Shown here: positions 7,943 to 16,492 of the stretch, one piece after another
Layout: every line of letters starts with the position of its first letter
How positions within the stretch are numbered: position 1 is the first letter of the stretch
DNA from: Streptomyces sp. AC558_RSS880
GTDB lineage: Bacteria > Actinomycetota > Actinomycetes > Streptomycetales > Streptomycetaceae
Direction: 5' to 3'
Length of the DNA: 64,000 bases
NCBI RefSeq assembly: GCF_019049255.1
Contig: NZ_JAGMUJ010000031.1
Location: 1 to 64,000 of the forward strand
Notes under the pieces: model-generated
Database searches by the model: none
Told to the model about the DNA's origin: nothing
Seen by the model: the letters and a program-made list of their open reading frames with translations, nothing else
Translations under genes and position numbers: made by a program

Positions 7943-10531
7943 ATGACGAATTCCGTGACCACCGGAACCGGCGGCCCCACCGAGAGCTCCCTGCGGCGCG
8001 CCCTCAGACGCGCCCGGGACGGTGTCTCCCTGGACGTCTCCGAGGCGGCGGTCCTGCTCCAGGCGCGCGGTGAGCACCTCGAGGACCTCTCCGCGTCGGC
8101 CGCCCGGGTGCGGGACGCGGGGCTTCAGGCGGCGGGGCGGCCCGGTGTCATCACGTACTCGAAGAGCGTCTTCGTCCCGCTGACCCGGCTGTGCCGGGAC
8201 AAGTGCCACTACTGCACGTTCGTCACCGTGCCCGGCAAGCTGCGCCGGGCCGGGCACGGGATGTTCATGTCGCCGGACGAGGTGCTGGACATCGCCCGCA
8301 AGGGCGCCGCCGCCGGCTGCAAGGAAGCCCTCATCACCCTCGGCGACAAGCCCGAGGACCGCTGGCCCGAGGCGCGCGAGTGGCTCGACGCGCACGGCTA
8401 CGACGACACGATCGCGTACGTGCGGGCGATCTCCGTCCGGATCCTGGAGGAGACGGGACTCCTCCCGCACCTCAACCCGGGCGTCCTGACCTGGACGGAC
8501 TTCCAGCGACTCAAGCCGGTCGCGCCGTCGATGGGCATGATGCTGGAGACGACGGCGACCCGCCTGTGGTCCGAGCCCGGCGGCCCGCACCACGGCTCCC
8601 CGGACAAGGAACCGGCCGTGCGGCTGCGGGTCCTCGAGGACGCGGGCCGCTCCTCGGTCCCCTTCACCTCCGGCATCCTCATCGGCATCGGCGAGACCTA
8701 CGAGGAGCGCGCGGAGTCCCTCTTCGCCCTCCGCAAGATCTCCCGCGCCCACCACGGCATCCAGGAACTGATCATCCAGAACTTCCGCGCCAAGCCGGAC
8801 ACCGCGATGCGCGGCATGCCGGACGCGGAACTCGACGAGCTGGTCGCCACGGTCGCCGTCGCCCGGCTCGTCCTCGGCCCCGCCGCCTGTCTCCAGGCCC
8901 CGCCGAACCTGGTCGACGCCGAGTACGGGCGGCTGATCGCGGCCGGGATCGACGACTGGGGCGGGGTCTCCCCGCTCACCATCGACCACGTCAACCCCGA
9001 GCGGCCCTGGCCGAAGATCGAGGAACTGGCCGAGCGGTCCCGGGCGGCCGGCTTCGAGCTGCGCGAACGCCTCTGCGTCTACCCGGAGTTCGTGCGGCGC
9101 GGCGAGCCGTGGCTGGACCCGCGGCTGCGCCCGCACGTGGCCGCGCTCGCCGACCCGGCCACCGGCCTGGCGCGCCCCGGCGCCCTCCCGGAGGGGCTGC
9201 CCTGGCAGGAGCCGGACGAGGCGTTCACCGCGACCGGCCGCACCGACCTGCACCGCACCATCGACACCGAGGGGCGTACGGGCGACCGCCGCGAGGACTT
9301 CGACGAGGTCTACGGCGACTGGGACGCCCTGCGCGAGGCCGCCGCCCCCGGCATGGTCCCGGAGCGCATCGACACCGACGTGCGCGGGGCCCTGGCGACC
9401 GCGGCCGACGACCCGACGCGGCTCACGGACGCGGAGGCGCTGGCGCTGCTGCACGCCGACGGTCCCGCGCTGGACGCGCTGTGCCGGGTCGCGGACGACG
9501 TCCGCAAGTCGGCGGTGGGCGACGAGGTCACCTACATCGTCACCCGCAACATCAACTTCACCAACGTCTGTTACACCGGCTGCCGCTTCTGCGCCTTCGC
9601 GCAGCGCCGCACCGACGCGGACGCCTACACGCTCTCGCTGGAGCAGGTCGCCGACCGCGCCCAGCAGGCGTGGGACGTGGGCGCGGTGGAGGTCTGCATG
9701 CAGGGCGGCATCCACCCGGACCTGCCGGGCACGGCGTACTTCGACATCGCGAAGGCGGTGAAGGAGCGCGTCCCCGGCATGCACGTGCACGCCTTCTCCC
9801 CGATGGAGGTCGTCAACGGCGCGACCCGCACCGGCCTGTCGATCCGGGAGTGGCTCACGGCGGCGAAGGAGGCCGGTCTGGACACCATCCCCGGCACGGC
9901 GGCGGAGATCCTCGACGACGAGGTCCGCTGGATCCTGACCAAGGGGAAACTGCCGGCGGCGACCTGGACCGAGGTGGTGACGACGGCCCACGAGCTGGGC
10001 ATCCGCTCCTCCTCGACGATGATGTACGGCCATGTCGACCAGCCCCGCCACTGGCTGGGCCACCTGCGGACCCTGGCGGACATCCAGCGGCGGACCGGTG
10101 GCTTCACGGAGTTCGTGACCCTTCCCTTCGTGCACACCAACGCCCCCGTCTACCTGGCGGGCATCGCCCGCCCGGGGCCGACGGTCCGGGACAACCGAGC
10201 GGTCACGGCGATGGCCCGCCTCCTCCTCCACCCGCACATCCCGAACATCCAGACGAGCTGGGTGAAGCTGGGCGCGGAGGGCGCGGCGGAGATGCTCCGC
10301 TCCGGCGCGAACGACCTCGGCGGCACGCTGATGGAGGAGACGATCTCGCGGATGGCGGGCTCGTCGTACGGCTCCTACAAGTCGGTCAAGGACCTGATCG
10401 CGGTCGCGGAGGCCGCGGGCCGCCCGGCGAAGCCCCGTACCACCCTGTACGGCGAGGTGCCGGAGGAGCGCCGTCGTGCGGCGGAGGCGTCGGACGGCCA
10501 CCTGCCGGAGCTGCTGCCGGTGCTGGACTGA
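7943..10531 (+). CDS. fbiC: FbiC, bifunctional FO synthase (CofG-CofH fusion)
   Basis: The 862-residue protein contains two radical-SAM modules. The N-terminal CofG half has [10 protein letters not shown] near residue 90, and the C-terminal CofH half has [10 protein letters not shown] near residue 545; both show the CxxxCxxC iron-sulfur motif. FbiC joins 5-amino-6-ribitylamino-uracil and tyrosine to form FO, the deazaflavin core of coenzyme F420. The length is that of the actinobacterial fused enzyme. It follows an F420-dependent LLM enzyme and lies near an F420-type nitroreductase, a co-localisation that supports the assignment. All six cluster cysteines are present. Confidence 0.95.
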   Translation: MTNSVTTGTGGPTESSLRRALRRARDGVSLDVSEAAVLLQARGEHLEDLSASAARVRDAGLQAAGRPGVITYSKSVFVPLTRLCRDKCHYCTFVTVPGKLRRAGHGMFMSPDEVLDIARKGAAAGCKEALITLGDKPEDRWPEAREWLDAHGYDDTIAYVRAISVRILEETGLLPHLNPGVLTWTDFQRLKPVAPSMGMMLETTATRLWSEPGGPHHGSPDKEPAVRLRVLEDAGRSSVPFTSGILIGIGETYEERAESLFALRKISRAHHGIQELIIQNFRAKPDTAMRGMPDAELDELVATVAVARLVLGPAACLQAPPNLVDAEYGRLIAAGIDDWGGVSPLTIDHVNPERPWPKIEELAERSRAAGFELRERLCVYPEFVRRGEPWLDPRLRPHVAALADPATGLARPGALPEGLPWQEPDEAFTATGRTDLHRTIDTEGRTGDRREDFDEVYGDWDALREAAAPGMVPERIDTDVRGALATAADDPTRLTDAEALALLHADGPALDALCRVADDVRKSAVGDEVTYIVTRNINFTNVCYTGCRFCAFAQRRTDADAYTLSLEQVADRAQQAWDVGAVEVCMQGGIHPDLPGTAYFDIAKAVKERVPGMHVHAFSPMEVVNGATRTGLSIREWLTAAKEAGLDTIPGTAAEILDDEVRWILTKGKLPAATWTEVVTTAHELGIRSSSTMMYGHVDQPRHWLGHLRTLADIQRRTGGFTEFVTLPFVHTNAPVYLAGIARPGPTVRDNRAVTAMARLLLHPHIPNIQTSWVKLGAEGAAEMLRSGANDLGGTLMEETISRMAGSSYGSYKSVKDLIAVAEAAGRPAKPRTTLYGEVPEERRRAAEASDGHLPELLPVLD

Positions 10532-10635
10532 GAGCGCCGGGGAAGCGCCGGTGCGGGCAGTAGGATGATCCGAACCGCGTTCGACCGGGTGCCGTGGTCT
10601 TCGATCGGGACCCGTAGCTGAGGAGATGCGTACCG

Positions 10636-11202
10636 GTGCCTGCCCGTCTTCCTTCGTGGGCCTGGGTGACCGGGCTGACCACGGGGGCGATTGCCGCGGT
10701 GGCGGTCCTGGCCGTCCAGGCGGACCAGGGGACGAAGCCCGTCGCCGCCACGACCCGGCCGAGCGCGTCGGCGACGGCGGACGCGAAACCGTCCGCCGAG
10801 CCGGAGGAGAAGAAGCCGGCGGCGGTACCGGCCGACTCGGGCACCGGCCGCCGGATCGTCTACTCCCTCGGCCAGAAGCGGGTCTGGCTGGTCGACGCCA
10901 GCGACACCCCCCGCCGCTCCTTCGCGGTCTGGCCGGGCACGGTCACCCCGGACCCCGGCACGTACACGATCGGCGAGCGCACCGAGGCCACCACCGGCAG
11001 CGACGGCGTCCCGGTCGAGCACATCATGTACTTCGCCCAGAAGTCCGGTGTCTTCGTCGCCTTCTCCAACGCGGTCGACGGCTCCTCGCCCCCGCCCGCG
11101 GACCCGGGCGCGCAGACGGGCGGCATCCGCGTCGGCAAGTCCGACGGCAAGGCCCTGTGGGCCTTCGGCGCGGCGGGCACGACGGTCAGGGTCGTCGAGT
11201 AG
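10636..11202 (+). CDS. Secreted or anchored YkuD-like domain protein lacking the catalytic cysteine motif
   Basis: The 188-residue protein starts at GTG 10636 with GAGGAGA upstream. A hydrophobic helix (about 8-28) acts as signal anchor. An Ala/Pro/Lys/Glu-rich linker follows to about residue 70. The rest resembles the beta-rich core of L,D-transpeptidases (IVYSLGQKRVWLVD, PGTYTIGERTEATTG). The HxxxxxxxxxSHGC(I/V)R active-site motif is not found; the C-terminus reads GGIRVGKSDGKALWAF and contains no cysteine at all. It is probably not an active transpeptidase. The family assignment is by fold-like pattern only. Confidence 0.6.
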   Translation: MPARLPSWAWVTGLTTGAIAAVAVLAVQADQGTKPVAATTRPSASATADAKPSAEPEEKKPAAVPADSGTGRRIVYSLGQKRVWLVDASDTPRRSFAVWPGTVTPDPGTYTIGERTEATTGSDGVPVEHIMYFAQKSGVFVAFSNAVDGSSPPPADPGAQTGGIRVGKSDGKALWAFGAAGTTVRVVE

Positions 11203-11245
11203 GCGCGGCGGAGCACGAGAAGACCGGTCGCGGCGACGTGCGTGG

Positions 11246-11599
11246 CTACTCGGTGTCTTTCGGGTGGCGAGTGGACGCGTACACGAAATGAACCGTGCGG
11301 CGTGCCTCGTCGACGAGGTAGCGGACGCGGCCGCCTGACGTCACCTCGTACTCCCACTGGGGATAATCCCGACCACCGAGGCCGCCGGTGGCCAGTCGGC
11401 CGCGGAGCCTGTGCTGACGGTCCGGGTCGGCCCGGGACAGTGGATCGCGGCGCAGGGCTTCGAAGCACCGACGTGTGTTCCCCGGGGCCTCCGCGCCCAG
11501 CTCGCCCCATCCCTTGGCTGCTTCGTTGGTCGCGAATCGCAGGCGCCACTCACCGTCCACCGGCGGCGGAGCGACGTCGTCACCGCGCTTCGGACTCAC
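11246..11599 (-). CDS. RelE/ParE-like toxin of a type II TA pair
   Basis: The 117-residue basic protein reads like a RelE/ParE-fold toxin. The pattern is WRLRFATNEAAKGWGEL at the N-terminus, a LRRDPL segment, RHRLRGRLA in the middle, and a final strand pattern YEVTSGGRVRYLVD with TVHFVYAS and HPK at the end. Its GTG start overlaps the upstream antitoxin's TGA by four bases (GTGA), implying translational coupling. RelE-like toxins cut mRNA at the ribosome and ParE-like ones poison gyrase; which applies here is unknown. It ends about 43 bp from the convergent YkuD-like gene. Confidence 0.75.
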   Translation of the reverse strand: MSPKRGDDVAPPPVDGEWRLRFATNEAAKGWGELGAEAPGNTRRCFEALRRDPLSRADPDRQHRLRGRLATGGLGGRDYPQWEYEVTSGGRVRYLVDEARRTVHFVYASTRHPKDTE

Positions 11600-12057
11600 G
11601 GCACCGTCACCTCGCCGTGGTCCTCGTCCGGCCGTGGGCGGGTGAGCTGTGCCGTGAGCTCAGGATCGGCGAGGATACGAGCCGTCGCGCGCCATTCGAC
11701 GACGAGGCGATGAAGATTGCCATGGACGTCCAGCTGGGCCGCGTCGTGCGTGGCGTCGATGAGTTCGGTCACGAACTCCCGCGACTCCTCGGCGTTCAAG
11801 TGGCGGACCCACGGGAAGACCGATGGCAGCGCGCGCAGTATGGCCCGCTCGCCGGCGTCACTGCGCACAAGGGCGGCCAGGAGACGGGCGGTGATGTCCG
11901 CCGTCTCCTCGCGCTGCTGGTCGTGGCGGGCGGTGGTCAGGTAGAGATCCTCGCCGTCCCGACGCGTGACGTGCACGCGCTGCGTCCGGTCGAGTGTCTC
12001 GGCGACCCGCTTCGAATTCTTCGAGAGCTCGGAAAAGGCAACCGTGGGAGTGGACAC
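11596..12057 (-). CDS. Phd/YefM-like antitoxin with long C-terminal helical region
   Basis: The GTG at 12057 gives 153 residues. The N-terminus (PTVAFSELSKNSKRVAETL) matches the Phd/YefM DNA-binding fold. The following HVTRRDGEDLYLTTA strand pattern is also typical of that fold, and a mostly helical Arg/Glu-rich C-terminus follows. It is longer than usual antitoxins (80-100 residues), so the C-terminal part may wrap the toxin or dimerise. A perfect 22-bp palindrome ends 12 bp upstream of its start, consistent with TA autorepression. The toxin gene overlaps its stop codon. The longer open frame to 12747 runs antisense to the next gene's promoter and is not used. Confidence 0.75.
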   Translation of the reverse strand: MSTPTVAFSELSKNSKRVAETLDRTQRVHVTRRDGEDLYLTTARHDQQREETADITARLLAALVRSDAGERAILRALPSVFPWVRHLNAEESREFVTELIDATHDAAQLDVHGNLHRLVVEWRATARILADPELTAQLTRPRPDEDHGEVTVP

Positions 12058-12068
12058 GGGTCGACGAT

Positions 12069-12090
12069 ACTTCGGAATGTATTCCGAAGT
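12069..12090. promoter_or_regulatory. Perfect palindromic operator of the TA module
   Basis: ACTTCGGAAT (12069-12078) and its exact reverse complement ATTCCGAAGT (12081-12090) are separated by two bases, 12 bp upstream of the antitoxin GTG. This is the expected place and shape of an autoregulatory Phd-type operator. It also abuts the stop codon of the upstream DUF2165 gene, separating the two transcription units. Confidence 0.75.
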
Positions 12091-12608
12091 CAATCGGGGC
12101 GGTGACCGGATTGCCCGCCCTGCTGGACCGGCAACTGGTCGACCAGCAGCACCACCCCGCTGAAGACGAACACCCGCAGCGCCGCGTCCAGGCCGTTCCA
12201 GTCCTCCGACTGCCACATCGCGAACCACTCGCCGCCGATCGCCATGAAGCCGGCGCCGAAGAGGAGCATCACCATCAGCAGGCCGTAGGTGGAGACGCGG
12301 CGGGCGCGCGGGTGGTCGTGGCGGGCCCAGAGCCAGGTGCCGTACACCAGGACCAGCGCGGCGGCCGTCTCCCAGACGATGATCGCGACGTACGCGGCGT
12401 CCTGCACGCCCTCGTTCGTGATCGCGCGCCACATCAGGTCGTCGTCCTTGAACGTGGTGTCCATCGCGAGGACATGCCGTACGAAGTCCTGGTTCGTCCC
12501 GAAGTCCGTGATGTTGCCGAAGGCGACCAGCGCCATGTAGAGGGCGACGGAGGCGGTGAGGAGCGTGGCGGCGAGGGGCAGCGCGCCGCGTGCGGTCGTG
12601 GTGGGCAT
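12090..12608 (-). CDS. DUF2165 family small membrane protein
   Basis: This 172-residue protein has four hydrophobic helices (around residues 12-30, 70-92, 108-126 and 145-160). The segments VAFGNITDFGTNQDFVRHVLAMDTTF (paraphrased here, residues 28-53) and the GEWFAMWQS sequence are characteristic of DUF2165. The function of the family is unknown. The ATG at 12608 has GGAAGAAGG in SD position. It diverges from the NTPase gene at 12699, sharing a 90-bp promoter region. Confidence 0.85.
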   Translation of the reverse strand: MPTTTARGALPLAATLLTASVALYMALVAFGNITDFGTNQDFVRHVLAMDTTFKDDDLMWRAITNEGVQDAAYVAIIVWETAAALVLVYGTWLWARHDHPRARRVSTYGLLMVMLLFGAGFMAIGGEWFAMWQSEDWNGLDAALRVFVFSGVVLLVDQLPVQQGGQSGHRPD

Positions 12609-12698
12609 GCCTTCTTCCTTCCCCGCGAAGGCCGTTGCCTCCCCTGCCGGTTGAGCGAGAATGGGGCGCGTCGGGTTCCGGGGTGAGGAGACGTTCGC

Positions 12699-15221
12699 GT
12701 GGCGCAGGCACGGTCGTCGATGCAGCAGATCGTCCAGCGGCGCACACGCGCCGGACTCGTGGCCCGCGACGCCGAACGCGAGCTGTTCCGGACGAACTTC
12801 GACACCTCGCCCGAGGAGGAACGGCACCGCTTCCTGTTCCACGTGCACGGCGACGCGGGCGTCGGGAAGACCTTCCTGGTCCGGGAGTTCGAGCAGATCG
12901 CCCGGGAACGGGGGGCGCTGACCGCGTACGTCGACGAGAGCGCGGGCAGCGTGCCCGAGGTGCTGGCCGCGGTGTGCCGTCAGGCCGGTGACCAGGGGCA
13001 CCGCTTCAAGGAGTTGGACAAGCTCCTGCTCGCACACCGCGAACGGCGCCACGAGGCGGAGCTGGCCGCTCTCGCCGCACTGGACCCGCAGCCGGACGCC
13101 GGCGGCCCGTCGGCGGGCAGCCTGGCGCTGGCCCGGGCGGGACTGGCCGGGCTCGGACTCATCCCGGGCGTCGGCGCCTTCGCCGGCGCCGTCGATCCGG
13201 GGCAACTCGCCCAGGGCGCCGACCGGTTGCGCTCCGGGCTCGGCGCCCGCTTCCGCAGCCACGAGGACGTGCGGCTGGTCCTCTCCCCGGAGAGCGTCCT
13301 CACCCCGGTGCTGACGAAGGAACTCGCCGACGCCGCCGCCTCGGTGCCGTGGATCGTGCTGTTCTTCGACACCTACGAGCGGACCGGTCCCTTCCTCGAC
13401 GGCTGGCTGCACGACGTGATGACGACCGGCCGGCACGGTGCCCTGCCCGCCACCGTCGTGGTGGTGACCGCCGGCCAGCGTCCCTTCGACACCGCCCGCT
13501 GGGGCGGCTTCGCGGACTTCACGACCGTCGTGCCGCTCGAACCGTTCACCGAGGCGGAGACACGCAATCTCCTCGCCGTCCGGGGCGTCACGGCGGAGCC
13601 GGTCGTCACCGAGGTCCTGCGGCTCACCGGCGGCCTCCCGGTCCTGGTCTCCACCCTCGCCGGGACCCGGCCCGCCGGACCCGACGACGTCCACGACCCG
13701 AGCGCGACGGCGCTGGACCGGTTCCTGAAGTGGGAGCGCGAACCCGCGCGCAGGGCCGCCGCGATCTGGGGCGCGCTGCCGCGCTGGCTGGACGCGGACG
13801 TGTTCCGGGTGGCGGCCGACTGCCCCGAGGAGCAGCGCGACGAACTGTACGACTGGCTGAGCGGGCTGGCGTTCACCGACGAACGCGCGGCCCGGCTCCG
13901 CTACCACGACGTCGTACGCGCCCCGATGCTGCGGTGGCAGCGCACCCGCTCCCCGCGCGGCTGGGCGGAACGGCACCGCCACCTGGCGGGGACGTTCCGC
14001 CGGTGGCGGGAGGAGACCGAGGCCGGGCGGGACGCCGCGGAGCTGTGGGCGGACGCGGAGTGGCGGGAACTGCGGCTGGCCGAGTCGTACCACCTGCTGT
14101 GCGCCCGGGAGCGCGGGGCGCCGCAGGCGGTGGTCGGGGATCTGATCGCGGCCTGCGAGCAGGGCGAGGCCGCGGCCGAGCGGTGGGTGCGGCTGCTGGA
14201 GGACGCGGGCCGGGACGCGGACCTGGAGACACTGACCGGCTGGTGGCGGGAGCTGTCCGAGGCGCTCGGGGAGGGCGGCCCGGCGGCCGTCCTGGACCGG
14301 CTGTTGGGCTTGCTGCCCCAACCACCCGTCAAGAAGGCCCGGGCGAACCGCCGCCCCTTGGTGGTCGGTGACGACGCCGACCTGCTGCCGGGTCTGTGGC
14401 CGGTCCCCCCGGGCGCCGACGCGGGGCGGCACGACGAGGACCACGAGGCCGACGAGGCCGACGTGCCCTGGACCGGCGACCCGGACCCCGACTCCGAGCC
14501 GTACGTTCCCGGGGCCGCCGACCCGGACCCCGGCACCCTGCTCCCGGCCTCCCTGGCCGTCCGGCTCCAGCGCGGCGCGGCCGTCCTGGCCGCGGCCCGG
14601 GGCGACTACGGGGGCGCCGTCGCCCGGCTGCGGTACGCGATCCGGCTGGCGCCGCGGGACGCCGGTCTCTTCGCCCTGAGGGGGGAGTACCGCCGCGTCC
14701 TGCGGCAGCACTCCGCGGCGGTGCGGGACCTCCGCCACGCGCTCACCCTGGATCCGGGGCGCGCCTACGCCTGGGCCTCCCTCGGCGCCACCCGTCTCGC
14801 CCTCGGCGCCCCGGCGGCCGCGCTCATCGCACTGGACCGCGCCCTTGAACTCGACCCGGACTACGCCTGGGCGCTGATCCGCCGGGCCCGTGTCTGGCGG
14901 GAGCTCGGTGAACCCGGACGCCGGCTCACCGACCTCGACCGCGCCGTCGCCCTGCAGCCCGACTCGCCCTGGGCCCACTGCGAGCGCGGGGACGCGCTGC
15001 GTGCCGCCGGCCGGGACGAGGAGGCCCTCACCGACTACGACGTCGCCCTGACCCTCGACCCCGACTACGCGTCGGCGTACGCGAGCCGGGGGGTCTCCCG
15101 CTTCCACCTCGGCCGCGCCGCGGACGCCCTGGCCGACCTGGACCGCGCCCTGGAACTCAGCCCCTCCTACGCGTGGGCGCGGGACCGGCGCGACGAGGTC
15201 GTACGTCACCTGGACGGCTGA
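12699..15221 (+). CDS. STAND-like P-loop NTPase with C-terminal TPR repeats
   Basis: The 840-residue protein starts at GTG 12699 with GAGGAG upstream. A Walker A motif HGDAGVGKTF lies near residue 50 and a Walker-B-like segment WIVLFFDTYE near 222. A helical middle region is followed by at least five TPR units in the last 220 residues (repeated A-x-A-x-x-x-R-G-x-x-x-x-x-L pattern). The layout is that of STAND NTPases that sense or scaffold signals, but no effector domain or N-terminal DNA-binding domain is visible. An ADP-ribosylglycohydrolase-like gene follows on the same strand. Function unknown. Confidence 0.75.
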   Translation: MAQARSSMQQIVQRRTRAGLVARDAERELFRTNFDTSPEEERHRFLFHVHGDAGVGKTFLVREFEQIARERGALTAYVDESAGSVPEVLAAVCRQAGDQGHRFKELDKLLLAHRERRHEAELAALAALDPQPDAGGPSAGSLALARAGLAGLGLIPGVGAFAGAVDPGQLAQGADRLRSGLGARFRSHEDVRLVLSPESVLTPVLTKELADAAASVPWIVLFFDTYERTGPFLDGWLHDVMTTGRHGALPATVVVVTAGQRPFDTARWGGFADFTTVVPLEPFTEAETRNLLAVRGVTAEPVVTEVLRLTGGLPVLVSTLAGTRPAGPDDVHDPSATALDRFLKWEREPARRAAAIWGALPRWLDADVFRVAADCPEEQRDELYDWLSGLAFTDERAARLRYHDVVRAPMLRWQRTRSPRGWAERHRHLAGTFRRWREETEAGRDAAELWADAEWRELRLAESYHLLCARERGAPQAVVGDLIAACEQGEAAAERWVRLLEDAGRDADLETLTGWWRELSEALGEGGPAAVLDRLLGLLPQPPVKKARANRRPLVVGDDADLLPGLWPVPPGADAGRHDEDHEADEADVPWTGDPDPDSEPYVPGAADPDPGTLLPASLAVRLQRGAAVLAAARGDYGGAVARLRYAIRLAPRDAGLFALRGEYRRVLRQHSAAVRDLRHALTLDPGRAYAWASLGATRLALGAPAAALIALDRALELDPDYAWALIRRARVWRELGEPGRRLTDLDRAVALQPDSPWAHCERGDALRAAGRDEEALTDYDVALTLDPDYASAYASRGVSRFHLGRAADALADLDRALELSPSYAWARDRRDEVVRHLDG

Positions 15222-15360
15222 AATCCCCCTGTCCGCCCCCTTCCGATCACCCGGTTCACACTCCTCACACTCCGCATCCCGATCCGCCCCCTCAACCGAC
15301 CGTCCCCGTTCGATTACAGTGCTGGGCGTCGTACGAGCGGACGGTGCCTGGGAGGTCGTG

Positions 15361-16479
15361 GTGACCGGTACTGCCGGGCCCGTGTGGGGGCGTCGCGAGC
15401 AGCAGGACTTCCGCAGCCGGGTGCGCGGGACGCTGCTCGCGGTCGCCCTCGGGGACGCGCTGGGCGCGCCCGTGGACGGGGTGACGACCGGCGGGATACG
15501 GGAGGCGCACGGCGCGGAGGGTCTCGCCGACCTCGCCCCCGCCCACGGCCGGCGCGGTGCCGTCACCCACCACACCCAGCTCACCCTCTTCTCCGTGGAC
15601 GGCCTGATCCGCGCCCAGGTACGGCGCGACACCGGCGCCTGGCACCCGCCGACCGATCTGCACCGGGCGTATCTGCGCTGGGCCACCACCCAGCGGGACT
15701 GGGGCCCGGACGAACGGCGCAAGGACGACGGGTGGCTGGCGCGCGAGGAGTGGCTGTACGCCCGCCGGAACCCCGCCCGCCCGCTGCTGCTGGGGCTCGG
15801 GGACGAGGTGATGGGGACGCCCGAGGCGCCCAAGAACCCCGGTGAGGCGGGGCCCGAGGCCGCCGCCCGGTCCGCGCCGTTCGGGCTGCTCGTCGGCTGG
15901 GAGCCGCAGCTCGTCGCCCAGCTCGCCGTGGAGTGCGCGGCGCAGACCCACGGCCACCCGGTCGCCTGCCTCGCGGCGGGCGCGTACGCGGTGATCGTGC
16001 ACGCGCTGGCCCGGGGCGAGAGCCTGGACACGGCGGTGCAGCGGGCGCTCGCGCTGCTGGCCGCCCGGCCGGGCCATCAGCCGGTGTCGGACGCGCTCCA
16101 GCACGCGCTGGGCGCCGTACGGCAGGGGATACCCACTCCGGAACGGGTCACGGAGCTGGTCGGGAACGCCACCGCCGAAGGGGTGCTCGCCGCTGCCGTG
16201 TACTGCGCGCTGGTGGGGGAGGACGTACGGCAGGGGCTGTGCCTGGCCGTGAACCACGACGGTCCCAGCGCCGCCGCCGGGGCGCTGGCCGGCGGGCTGC
16301 TCGGGGCGCTGCACGGCGAGACGGCCCTCCCGCCGGCCTGGCTGGCCGAGCTGGAGGGCCGTCCCACGATCCTGGAACTCGCCGACGACTTCGCGATGGA
16401 GATGACCCAGGGTCCCGCGCTGCACGGGCCCGCGGGCTCGTCCCCGGCGTGGCTGGCGCGCTATCCGCGAGGGGCCTGA
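15361..16479 (+). CDS. ADP-ribosylglycohydrolase family protein with degenerate metal sites
   Basis: The GTG at 15361 (GGGAGG upstream) gives 372 residues. The DraG-family core is recognisable: GTLLAVALGDALGAPVDG near residue 20, a helix pattern throughout, and a GALAGGLLGALHG helix near residue 305. Active family members coordinate two Mg ions with a (T/S)DDT motif after the first helices and a GGD(T/S)D(T/S) motif before the last. Here the aligned sites read VTHHTQ and NHDGPSAA, so most metal ligands are lost. It may bind ADP-ribose-like ligands without hydrolysing them, or have new chemistry (inference). It lies downstream of the TPR-NTPase gene and may be co-transcribed. Confidence 0.8.
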   Translation: MTGTAGPVWGRREQQDFRSRVRGTLLAVALGDALGAPVDGVTTGGIREAHGAEGLADLAPAHGRRGAVTHHTQLTLFSVDGLIRAQVRRDTGAWHPPTDLHRAYLRWATTQRDWGPDERRKDDGWLAREEWLYARRNPARPLLLGLGDEVMGTPEAPKNPGEAGPEAAARSAPFGLLVGWEPQLVAQLAVECAAQTHGHPVACLAAGAYAVIVHALARGESLDTAVQRALALLAARPGHQPVSDALQHALGAVRQGIPTPERVTELVGNATAEGVLAAAVYCALVGEDVRQGLCLAVNHDGPSAAAGALAGGLLGALHGETALPPAWLAELEGRPTILELADDFAMEMTQGPALHGPAGSSPAWLARYPRGA

Positions 16480-16492
16480 CCCTCCGCGGGCC

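Noticed and set aside
12090..16031. Very long minus-strand open frame (1313 codons) across the NTPase and ADP-ribosylglycohydrolase genes
   Set aside because: It is antisense to two well-supported genes, has Arg/Ala/Pro/Gly shadow composition except for its last 172 codons (the DUF2165 gene), and no ribosome binding site at its start.
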